A stretch of DNA of 8,622 nt from JBEHWX01 sp048498995 (GTDB lineage Bacteria > Bacteroidota > Ignavibacteria > OLB7): assembly GCA_048498995.1 (NCBI GenBank), contig JBEHWX010000161.1, positions 1 to 8,622 on the forward strand. The letters are read 5' to 3'. Position numbers and translations under genes: made by a program. This document shows, piece after piece, positions 1 to 4,926 of this stretch. The number at the start of each line of letters is the position of its first letter. Positions within the stretch are counted from its first letter, which is position 1. Below the pieces are notes generated by a model. The model worked only from the letters and a program-made list of their open reading frames with translations, was not told the DNA's origin and did no database searches.

Positions 1-32
<32 letters not shown>

Positions 33-37
33 CCGGA

Positions 38-1207
38 TCATCGACGCATGGTCCGGAGCACATCCTCCAGCGCGTCGACGGCACCGGAGATCTCCTCCCC
101 GGTCGTGTAGCGGCTGAGGGAGAACCGGACGGCGGCGCGTGCCTGCTCCGGCGCGTAGCCCATGGCCAGCAGCACATGGCTCGGCTGCGGACTGCCGGAG
201 GTGCAGGCAGAGCCGTTCGAGACCGCCACCCCTCGCAGATCCATCCCGACGATCAGCGCCTCGCCATCCAGCCTCTCCGCGTCATCGAAGGTGACCGAGA
301 CGATGTTCGGCAGCGTCCCCTCCGGAGCCGTCACGAAGCGGAGCCGGTCGATGCCGGCCAGGCGCCGACGCAGCAGGGCCGAAAGCTCCGCGATATGCCC
401 GGCGGTCCGCTCGGGGCTCTCCTCGGCCAGGGAGATCGCCTCGTCGAACCCGACGACCAGCTCCACCGATTCGGTTCCCCCTCGTCGGTTCCGCTCCTGC
501 GCCCCGCCGTGGATGATCGGCTCCACCTCCACGTTCTTGGAGAGATAGAGCGCGCCGATCCCCTTCGGCCCATGCAGCTTGTGCGCGGAGATCGAGAGCA
601 TGTCAGCGCCGAGCTCCACCAGCTTCGTCCCGAGCTTGCCGAACGTCTGAACGGCGTCGGAGTGGAGGAGCGCGCCGTGATCGTGCGCTATCCCGGCCAG
701 CTCCGCGATCGGGTTGATGGCGCCGGTCTCGTTGTTGGCGTGCATCACCGACACGAGCGGGGGAGCGGCTCCCGGCGCCCGGTCGAGCGAGGCGAGCGCG
801 TCGGCGAGCGTCTCCGGCCGGAGGCGCCCCTCGGCATCGACGTCGAGCAGATGAACCGGCGCGCCGAGGCGGGCCAGGAAATCGGCCGGATGGAGCACGG
901 CGTGATGCTCGACCCGCGTGGTGAGCAGATGCGGCCAGGTCCCCCGCTCCATGAAGGAGCGGAGCAGGTATCCCTTCAGCGCGAAGTTGTTCGCCTCGGT
1001 CCCGCCGGAGGTGAAGATCACCTCCTTGGCCTCGGCGCCGAGCGCGCCGGCCAGATGCTCCCGCGCGTCCTCGAGCTCCACCCGCGCGGCCTGTCCGCCG
1101 CGGTGGATCGAGCTGGCGTTGGCGAAGCTCCGGGCGCGCAGATCCTCCATCCGACGCAGCACGTCGGGGGCCGGCAGAGTGGTCGCGCTGTTGTCGAGGT
1201 AGATCAT
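38..1207 (-). CDS. Cysteine desulfurase, NifS/IscS type (class V aminotransferase fold)
   Basis: PLP-dependent enzyme that removes sulfur from L-cysteine, giving alanine and a persulfide used for Fe-S clusters, thiolated tRNA or other sulfur products; cytosolic. The 389 residues match the usual length of about 390-400. The N terminus MIYLDNSATT is typical. His101-His102 lie in VEHHAVL (ring stacking on PLP). HANNETG is at 156-162 and Asp184 in HSDAVQ contacts the pyridine nitrogen. The Schiff-base lysine is Lys210 in SAHKLHGPKG, and RRGGTE is at 241-246. The persulfide-carrying Cys335 lies in SACTSGSPQPSHVL, a long loop typical of the NifS/IscS class rather than SufS. All key residues are present, so it should be active. 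I see no clear Shine-Dalgarno before the ATG at 1207. It follows the DUF2203 gene by 55 bp and probably shares its transcript. No scaffold gene (iscU/nifU) is visible, because the contig ends just after the stop, so NifS, IscS or tRNA-thiolation partner cannot be decided. Confidence 0.95.
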   Translation of the reverse strand: MIYLDNSATTLPAPDVLRRMEDLRARSFANASSIHRGGQAARVELEDAREHLAGALGAEAKEVIFTSGGTEANNFALKGYLLRSFMERGTWPHLLTTRVEHHAVLHPADFLARLGAPVHLLDVDAEGRLRPETLADALASLDRAPGAAPPLVSVMHANNETGAINPIAELAGIAHDHGALLHSDAVQTFGKLGTKLVELGADMLSISAHKLHGPKGIGALYLSKNVEVEPIIHGGAQERNRRGGTESVELVVGFDEAISLAEESPERTAGHIAELSALLRRRLAGIDRLRFVTAPEGTLPNIVSVTFDDAERLDGEALIVGMDLRGVAVSNGSACTSGSPQPSHVLLAMGYAPEQARAAVRFSLSRYTTGEEISGAVDALEDVLRTMRR

Positions 1208-1262
1208 CGGTGCGGGATTCGTGGGCCGCGCGGGGCGGCCGGCGTGGGCGCGGATCGCCGGA

Positions 1263-1661
1263 TCAGAGCGTGTCGACGCTCTCCCGTCCGGGAAAGCCGT
1301 CGCTGATCCGATGCCAGAAGTTGATGGTCGGCTCGCCGAGGTAGTAGCAGAGGTAGACTTCCTCGCCGTTGCTCCGGACGCAGGGGAAATCGATCAGGCC
1401 GCGCTCGATATCCTTGAGGACGATGCCGCGGTCGTTGAGCTCCTTGACGATCTCGACCAGCGCCTCCATCGCCTCCGGATAGACGCGGAGTCCGTTCGGC
1501 CCCATGCCTCCGAAGTAGCGATGAATCCGCAGGTCGTACCCCTTCTCGTCGAGCTGCCGTTTCAACTCCCGCATCTCGGCCAGGCTCGGAATGATGCTCG
1601 GGAGAATGTTTCTGGCCTCGTCGAGGGTAAAATGTATCTCGTGCTGATATGCTTCGCTCAT
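1263..1661 (-). CDS. DUF2203-family small protein
   Basis: A 132-residue protein with no known biochemical function. It starts with HFTLDEARNILP near the N terminus, followed by a helical stretch (about residues 17-40) and a conserved C-terminal half. There GIVLKDIERGLIDFP (79-93), EVYLCYYLGEP (101-111) and INFWHRISDGFPGR (113-126) match the pattern I know for DUF2203, where a phrase like 'KDxxxGLVDFP...CWxLGEPxxxxWH' is the hallmark. No signal peptide or membrane segment is visible. The reading frame stays open upstream to 1886, but that extension is a low-complexity Arg/Pro-rich string. The ATG at 1661 has a GGAG ribosome site 8 bases upstream and starts exactly where family similarity begins. 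The 55-bp gap to the cysteine desulfurase gene suggests co-transcription. A role in sulfur or Fe-S chemistry would be guilt by association only. Confidence 0.88.
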   Translation of the reverse strand: MSEAYQHEIHFTLDEARNILPSIIPSLAEMRELKRQLDEKGYDLRIHRYFGGMGPNGLRVYPEAMEALVEIVKELNDRGIVLKDIERGLIDFPCVRSNGEEVYLCYYLGEPTINFWHRISDGFPGRESVDTL

Positions 1662-1669
1662 GCGGGGAT

Positions 1670-1673
1670 CTCC
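1670..1673 (-). promoter_or_regulatory. Ribosome binding site fixing the DUF2203 start
   Basis: GGAG on the minus strand, 8 bases before the ATG at 1661. It supports the short 132-residue start over the open frame that runs on to 1886. Confidence 0.7.
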
Positions 1674-1844
1674 AGGGAATCGTCGTTCTCGTGCGCCGTG
1701 CGGGATCTCCGCTCGGCCGGTCGTGGGAGCTCTCGTGCGTGGAAGCCGCGATGCCGGCTGGTCTGACCTCGGCGAGGAGAGGGGGAGGCCGTCGCGCTCC
1801 GGCCGGCGTGACGGGAGCGGCCGTTCGGGGCGGGCGGGCCTGGA

Positions 1845-1904
1845 GGCCGGGTACATCCTGGCCGGGCACGTGCGGGCCGGGCACATTCGGGGCGGACATG
1901 ACGA
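1845..1904. repeat. Degenerate 15-bp tandem repeat, about 4 units
   Basis: Four consecutive 15-base units at 1845-1859, 1860-1874, 1875-1889 and 1890-1904. The first three share GGCCGGG(T/C)AC, and the fourth is more diverged (GGGCGGACAT). The centre holds the palindrome GCACGTGC (1866-1873). Because the period is a multiple of three, every reading frame shows a five-residue repeat, for example AGHVR/AGHIR on the plus strand. No frame is convincingly coding, so I treat it as non-coding. Confidence 0.7.
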
Positions 1905-1993
1905 ACGCGGCCTGCCTCGCGAACGAGAGGGGCCGCGCCGATCTATGGTTCAACACCCCGTCGGGGCGATCTGCGTGGGAATGTGCTCTATCC

Positions 1994-3247
1994 TCACCGG
2001 GCCATCACCGCGAACCTCGCCATTCCCGCGTAGGGAGTGTCGACGAACTCGGTGATCAGCCGTTCGTAATATTTGTCCACCTGCTCCTCGTTGTTCGTGT
2101 TCCGCGCGGCCACCATCTCGTCGTAGACCAGCGGAGCCTGCACCGTCGGATCCGGATGCTCGTTGATCACGGTGTCGATGTAGGCCTGGTACTTCTCGAC
2201 CGAATCGGTCATCGCGATCGCCATCGGGATCAGCCGCGGGTTCAGCGCCCAGAGGGGGGAGGTCGGCGGGATCTCGTCCAGCGCCTTGACCACCACATTC
2301 TTGCTCAGATCCCGCTTCGCGTCGAGCGTGCCGAGATCGAGGTAGGCAATCAGCAGCGCCTGACGCTGCAGCGAATCCTTCGTCCGCGCGATCTGCTTGG
2401 TGAGCTTCGTGATCTCCGGAGCCCAGTTGTAGTCGAACGTCGAAAGGCTCTTGCCGGCGGCGCAGTGCGCCGAGAGCGCCGACTGATAGGAGTCGCGACG
2501 CCGCGTGATGTCGTTGAAGATCGCGCCGAGCCCCTCGGCCGTCGAATCGGTGAAGTGGACCTCGGCGACCGCCTTCTTCGGACGCGCCAGCAGCTTCGGA
2601 TCGAAGACGACCGTGGCCTTGCCGTTCTCGACCTTCACGATCGAGCGGTACGTCCCGTTCTGATCGAAGCTGTAGTCGTCGGCCGCCGTGCCGTTGACGC
2701 CGAAGGCGTTCTGCGCCAGCTTGATCAGCTGATAGGAGAAGCTCTTCTCCTTGGTCTCGAACTCCGCCGTGTAGGTGCCATCCTCCTGCTTGGTCAGAAG
2801 GCGGGCTCCGTCGGTGCCGAACTTGTTGAAGTCGCCGATCACCCGGACGCTGTCGTAGGCCGTGTCGAAGGCGTAGGGCTTCAGCTGAGCGGTCACCTCC
2901 AGCTCCTCTCCCCCCTCAAGCAGCACCGGCACCTGGCTCGGCTGGTGCCCGACTCCCATGAACTTCAGCATCACCAGTCCCTGCACCGTCGTCTGCAGCT
3001 CGAAGGCTCCATCGGCCCCGGCCGCCACGGTCGCCAGCGGACGGGTCTGTCCCTGACGGAACAGCTGCACGTTCGCCTTCGGCAGCGCCTTGCCGTCGAA
3101 TCCGAAGATCGATCCGCGCAGCGTCGTTTCCGCCCTTAAGCTCCCAGCCGCCGCCAGAAGCGCACAGAGGACCGCCCACAACGTCGCCTTCTTCCCGCCA
3201 CTCTTCCGGGAGATCATCCCGTGCCCTGTGTATCTATCGTTCTGCAT
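1994..3247 (-). CDS. Exported protein with carboxypeptidase-regulatory-like and E-set/CBM48-like beta domains; role unknown
   Basis: A 417-residue protein likely to act in the periplasm or cell envelope. A signal peptide is clear: basic segment RKSGGKK (14-20), hydrophobic ATLWAVLCALLAAAG (21-35) and likely cleavage after SLRA (39). Residues 41-122 look like a carboxypeptidase-regulatory-like beta sandwich (GSIFGFDGKALPKANVQLF, then DGAFEL). Residues 130-215 resemble an early-set or glycogen-binding-like beta domain (VRVIGDFNKFG, then EDGTYTAEFETKEKSFSYQLI). The rest, about 225-417, is mainly helical. From memory this layout resembles the front half of long TlpA/thioredoxin-like proteins of FCB bacteria, but no CxxC thioredoxin domain follows in any downstream frame. 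A GAAGG ribosome site lies 10 bases before the ATG at 3247. Met11 (codon at 3217) is an alternative start giving a more ordinary signal peptide. Domain calls are from pattern only. Confidence 0.75.
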   Translation of the reverse strand: MQNDRYTGHGMISRKSGGKKATLWAVLCALLAAAGSLRAETTLRGSIFGFDGKALPKANVQLFRQGQTRPLATVAAGADGAFELQTTVQGLVMLKFMGVGHQPSQVPVLLEGGEELEVTAQLKPYAFDTAYDSVRVIGDFNKFGTDGARLLTKQEDGTYTAEFETKEKSFSYQLIKLAQNAFGVNGTAADDYSFDQNGTYRSIVKVENGKATVVFDPKLLARPKKAVAEVHFTDSTAEGLGAIFNDITRRRDSYQSALSAHCAAGKSLSTFDYNWAPEITKLTKQIARTKDSLQRQALLIAYLDLGTLDAKRDLSKNVVVKALDEIPPTSPLWALNPRLIPMAIAMTDSVEKYQAYIDTVINEHPDPTVQAPLVYDEMVAARNTNNEEQVDKYYERLITEFVDTPYAGMARFAVMAR

Positions 3248-3339
3248 TGCCGTACTACCTTCAACTCATCGTAAACTTCACAATTTGAATCTGCATCTCG
3301 GAGACAGTCGCGCCATTGCGTTTCAAAGAGTAACCTAAA

Positions 3340-3381
3340 TGCATCTGTTTCTGAAAATGCAGAGATCATGCCAGCATGATC
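3340..3381. promoter_or_regulatory. Adjacent palindromes upstream of the exported-protein gene, possible operator
   Basis: A perfect 8-bp inverted repeat with a two-base centre, GATCATGC-CA-GCATGATC, spans 3364-3381. Just before it lies a second dyad, in which TGCAT (3340-3344) and TTTC (3348-3351) pair with GAAA (3353-3356) and ATGCA (3357-3361) around one central base, with CTG (3345-3347) bulged. Both sit 93-134 bases upstream of the start codon at 3247, in a stretch richer in A+T than its surroundings. The arrangement fits binding sites for a dimeric regulator of that gene, but no promoter hexamers are clear enough to place the sites. They also lie 121 bases or more past the pdxJ stop, without a T-run, so a terminator is unlikely. 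Confidence 0.35.
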
Positions 3382-3501
3382 GGGACTGACAAGGGGACGA
3401 GGAAAGGGACAGCGTGGTGTGACTGAGGCTTAATCTCCCTGAAGATCGCTTCATTTACCGGAAGGGGAGAGGCTCCCGCTCGCGGTGGCGCGGGGATCTG
3501 C

Positions 3502-4230
3502 TCAGCCGACAAGGGCCAGGTATTTCTTTACGGTCTCGCGAAGACCAAACTGTAACGCGTCGGCGATCAGCGCATGCCCGATCGACACCTCCTCCACGTG
3601 GGGGACCGATGCCAGAAAGAAGGGAAGATTCTCCAGGTTGAGATCGTGTCCGGCGTTGACGCCGAGGCCGGCCCGGTGTGCCCGCAGCGCCGCGTCGACG
3701 AACGGCGCCACGACGGCCGATGCCTCGCCGGCGGTGAACCCGGCCGCGTACGGCTCGGTGTAGAGCTCGATCCGGTCCGCTCCGAGCTCGGCAGCGAGCT
3801 CGATATCCTCGCTTTCGGCGTCCATGAAGAGGGAGACCCGGCAGCCGTGGCCGTGGAGCTCCTCGATGACAGGCTTCAGACGATCACCATCGACGCGAAG
3901 ATTCCACCCGTGATTGCTCGTGAACGCCTCCGGCGTATCCGGAACGAGGGTGCACTGCGCCGGCCGCGTCTCCCGCGCGAAGTGGATATAGTCGTAGAAC
4001 GGGTTCCCCTCGATGTTGTACTCCGCCTCGGGGTAGCTTCCGAGCAGCTCGGCGATCTCCGCCACGTCCCCCGGGGTGATATGGCGCTGGTCGGGGCGGG
4101 GATGAACGGTGATCCCATGAGCACCCGCCTCCAGGCAGAGGCGGGCGGCGCCGACCACGCTCGGGATGCCGATCGTCCTCGTGTTCCTGAGAGTCGCGAC
4201 CTTGTTGACGTTGACGCTGAGCTTTGTCAC
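3502..4230 (-). CDS. pdxJ: Pyridoxine 5'-phosphate synthase PdxJ
   Basis: Cytosolic TIM-barrel enzyme that condenses 3-amino-2-oxopropyl phosphate with 1-deoxy-D-xylulose 5-phosphate to form pyridoxine 5'-phosphate, the last ring-forming step of DXP-dependent vitamin B6 synthesis. The 242 residues match the family. Visible signatures are VNVNKVATLRN (6-16), GITVHPRPDQRHI (39-51, His43, Arg45, Arg49 and His50), NIEGNP (72-77, Glu74), LVPDTPE (95-101), RIELYTEPYA (153-162), VNAGHDLNLENL (191-202, catalytic His195) and VSIGHALIADAL (215-226). The first motif has Asn-Lys where E. coli has Asp-His. That, with HPRPDQRH and ELYTEPYA, is the Bacteroidetes-like form. Translation starts at a GTG at 4230, with GGAG 8 bases upstream. 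An intrinsic terminator ends about 65 bases before this start, so expression needs either a promoter in that short gap or readthrough (attenuation). Confidence 0.97.
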   Translation of the reverse strand: MTKLSVNVNKVATLRNTRTIGIPSVVGAARLCLEAGAHGITVHPRPDQRHITPGDVAEIAELLGSYPEAEYNIEGNPFYDYIHFARETRPAQCTLVPDTPEAFTSNHGWNLRVDGDRLKPVIEELHGHGCRVSLFMDAESEDIELAAELGADRIELYTEPYAAGFTAGEASAVVAPFVDAALRAHRAGLGVNAGHDLNLENLPFFLASVPHVEEVSIGHALIADALQFGLRETVKKYLALVG

Positions 4231-4238
4231 CCTGCCAT

Positions 4239-4242
4239 CTCC
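4239..4242 (-). promoter_or_regulatory. Ribosome binding site for the pdxJ GTG start
   Basis: GGAG on the minus strand, 8 bases before the GTG at 4230. It settles an otherwise non-ATG start. The bases between include an out-of-frame ATG that would make only three codons (ATG GCA GGG TGA) overlapping the GTG. Confidence 0.7.
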
Positions 4243-4295
4243 GGATCTGATAAGCCGATGGCGCCGCCGGGGAAAGCGGGCGACGCTCCGGGCCG

Positions 4296-4340
4296 AAAAT
4301 AAAAAAACAAGGGACGATCCACTGAATGAATCGCCCCTTG
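4296..4340 (-). terminator. Strong intrinsic terminator upstream of pdxJ
   Basis: On the minus strand CAAGGGGCGATTCA, loop TTCAG, TGGATCGTCCCTTG forms a 14-bp stem with two G-U pairs, followed directly by T7-A-T4. On the plus strand the two wobble positions become A-C mismatches and there is no T-run on that side, so the element is oriented to minus-strand transcription. No coding gene on that strand lies between it and the divergent gene starting at 4927. It must therefore end a non-coding transcript or act as an attenuator in the pdxJ leader. A run of C bases just upstream (CCCCTCCCCC) could pair with the GGGG of the 5' arm and compete with the terminator. Confidence 0.85.
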
Positions 4341-4540
4341 CAGGGGGAGGGGAATGTGAGCTCTTCAGGACTGAGCCCGGCAGCGGACCCGGGAGCTCGA
4401 GCCGGGTATCCGCCGGTGTGCTTCACCCGGACCGTTCCAGCCGGCGGAAGGTGCTCCGTGACGGGAATGGGCGGGGTGAGCGTCCGTCCGATATGAACGA
4501 TCGGGGAGGGACGCGCGGCAGCCGGAGGGAAAAAAGAACA

Positions 4541-4658
4541 TCCGGCATAACGGGCACACCGTCGATCCTTTCGCATTCAGGGAGGAAAGCGAGCCGCTCA
4601 CCGCCACCACCTAACGGTAAGCTGGCGATCGAACCGTGACATCGACCGTTATGCCGGA
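4541..4658. repeat. 118-bp segment bounded by perfect 13-bp inverted repeats
   Basis: TCCGGCATAACGG at 4541-4553 is the exact reverse complement of 4646-4658. Inside, TCGAT at 4562-4566 pairs with ATCGA at 4641-4645, which directly abuts the right arm, leaving an 8-base bulge on one side only. This bulged, continuing stem is more like an RNA helix than a transposon end, and I see no flanking target-site duplication. A small non-autonomous element (MITE) remains possible. Confidence 0.6.
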
Positions 4659-4857
4659 CTATTCGAGACTTCCCGAATGACGACGCCGCCGACAGCCGCG
4701 CGGAGACGTGAGGTCTCTCATGCCGTCATCGACGCGCGATGCCGCCGCGGATCACGCCTGGTAAGGGACAGACCCCACGGCCTGGGAGGAATCGTCAGGT
4801 CCACCGAGAAGTGGGACAAAGATATCGGGCCGTGATGTAGATTAGCGTTGTAACCGG

Positions 4858-4863
4858 TATAAG
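4858..4863 (+). promoter_or_regulatory. Possible -10 element of the ATPase-regulator gene
   Basis: TATAAG, one base from the TATAAT consensus, lies 63 bases before the ATG at 4927 in a locally A+T-richer stretch. No good -35 hexamer stands 16-18 bases upstream, so this is tentative. Confidence 0.25.
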
Positions 4864-4872
4864 TAACTCAGG

Positions 4873-4903
4873 CCGGGGACGATTTTCTTTCCCTCTTCCC
4901 CGG
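4873..4903 (+). promoter_or_regulatory. 5'-UTR hairpin with pyrimidine-rich loop
   Basis: CCGGGGA (4873-4879) pairs perfectly with TCCCCGG (4897-4903) around a 17-base loop that is almost all pyrimidine (TTTTCTTTCCCTCT). It ends 23 bases before the start codon of the ATPase-regulator gene, which has no Shine-Dalgarno. The pyrimidine tract could help ribosome loading, as S1-dependent tracts do, or the hairpin could control translation. That role is inference. Confidence 0.4.
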
Positions 4904-4926
4904 TTTCCGATATTCCAGCCTCCGTG

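Larger units (their letters stand above)
1662..1993. other. Intergenic gap with no convincing gene
   Basis: These 332 bases separate the exported-protein gene from the DUF2203 gene. Open frames exist on both strands, but all translate to Arg/Pro/Gly-rich strings and overlap one another, as expected for GC-rich DNA. A short hairpin (CCCC, three-base loop GAC, GGGG on the minus strand, 1956-1966) lies 28-38 bases past the stop of the exported-protein gene. It lacks a T-run, so I do not call it a terminator. The only other structure is the 15-bp tandem repeat listed separately. The DUF2203 promoter should lie here but I cannot pick it out. Confidence 0.6.
4296..4658 (-). ncRNA. Candidate structured leader of pdxJ, or terminated small RNA
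   Basis: Between the start of the large inverted repeat (4658) and the terminator (4296) the minus strand has no believable gene. It has several nested pairings. A 13-bp stem joins 4646-4658 to 4541-4553. A 5-bp stem inside it joins 4641-4645 to 4562-4566. Internal hairpins include CTTTC/GAAAG and ACGGT/ACCGT. An outer 7-bp pair joins CCGCCGG to CCGGCGG (4441-4447 with 4410-4416), and the intrinsic terminator closes the stretch. The first big stem is itself followed by TGTTCTTTTTT (4540-4530). I do not recognise any known riboswitch, RNase P, tmRNA or SRP signature. The 5' end is unknown, so the limits are a guess. It could be a regulatory 5' leader controlling pdxJ by termination, or an independent RNA. 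Confidence 0.35.
4231..4926. other. Long divergent intergenic region
   Basis: Almost 700 bases separate the divergent pdxJ and ATPase-regulator genes. Frames that stay open here translate to low-complexity or mutually overlapping strings without family features, and none has a good ribosome site. Its contents are the terminator, the inverted-repeat segment and the putative leader on the pdxJ side, and a possible promoter and 5'-UTR hairpin on the other. In between (about 4659-4830) are only small 5-bp hairpins, such as GAGAC/GTCTC and CATCG/CGATG, and two copies of GGGACA at 4765-4770 and 4814-4819. Confidence 0.7.

Noticed and set aside
176..1306. Plus-strand open frame (376 codons) opposite the cysteine desulfurase
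   Set aside because: The desulfurase reading has all catalytic residues; the opposite reading has none of any family.
1662..1886. N-terminal extension of the DUF2203 protein
   Set aside because: It is Arg/Pro-rich, includes the tandem-repeat DNA, and a good ribosome site points to the ATG at 1661.
1649..3139. Plus-strand open frame (496 codons) opposite the exported-protein gene
   Set aside because: The minus strand has a signal peptide and sensible beta-domain sequence; the plus-strand product is Arg/Val/Leu-rich with no motif.
3438..3455. Terminator after pdxJ (TGAAG-ATCG-CTTCA dyad)
   Set aside because: Only a 5-bp stem and no T-run on the minus strand.
4365..4610. Small minus-strand open frame with a CPLC motif
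   Set aside because: A single CxxC in an otherwise random-looking 81-residue string, with no ribosome site; the DNA is better explained as structured leader.
4621..4680. Possible tRNA T-loop (GGTTCGATC on the minus strand)
   Set aside because: The flanking bases do not form the 5-bp T stem, and no acceptor or anticodon arms can be built around it.
4850..4870. Operator-like dyad around ACCGGT before the regulator gene
   Set aside because: Symmetry fails outside the six-base core when checked position by position.
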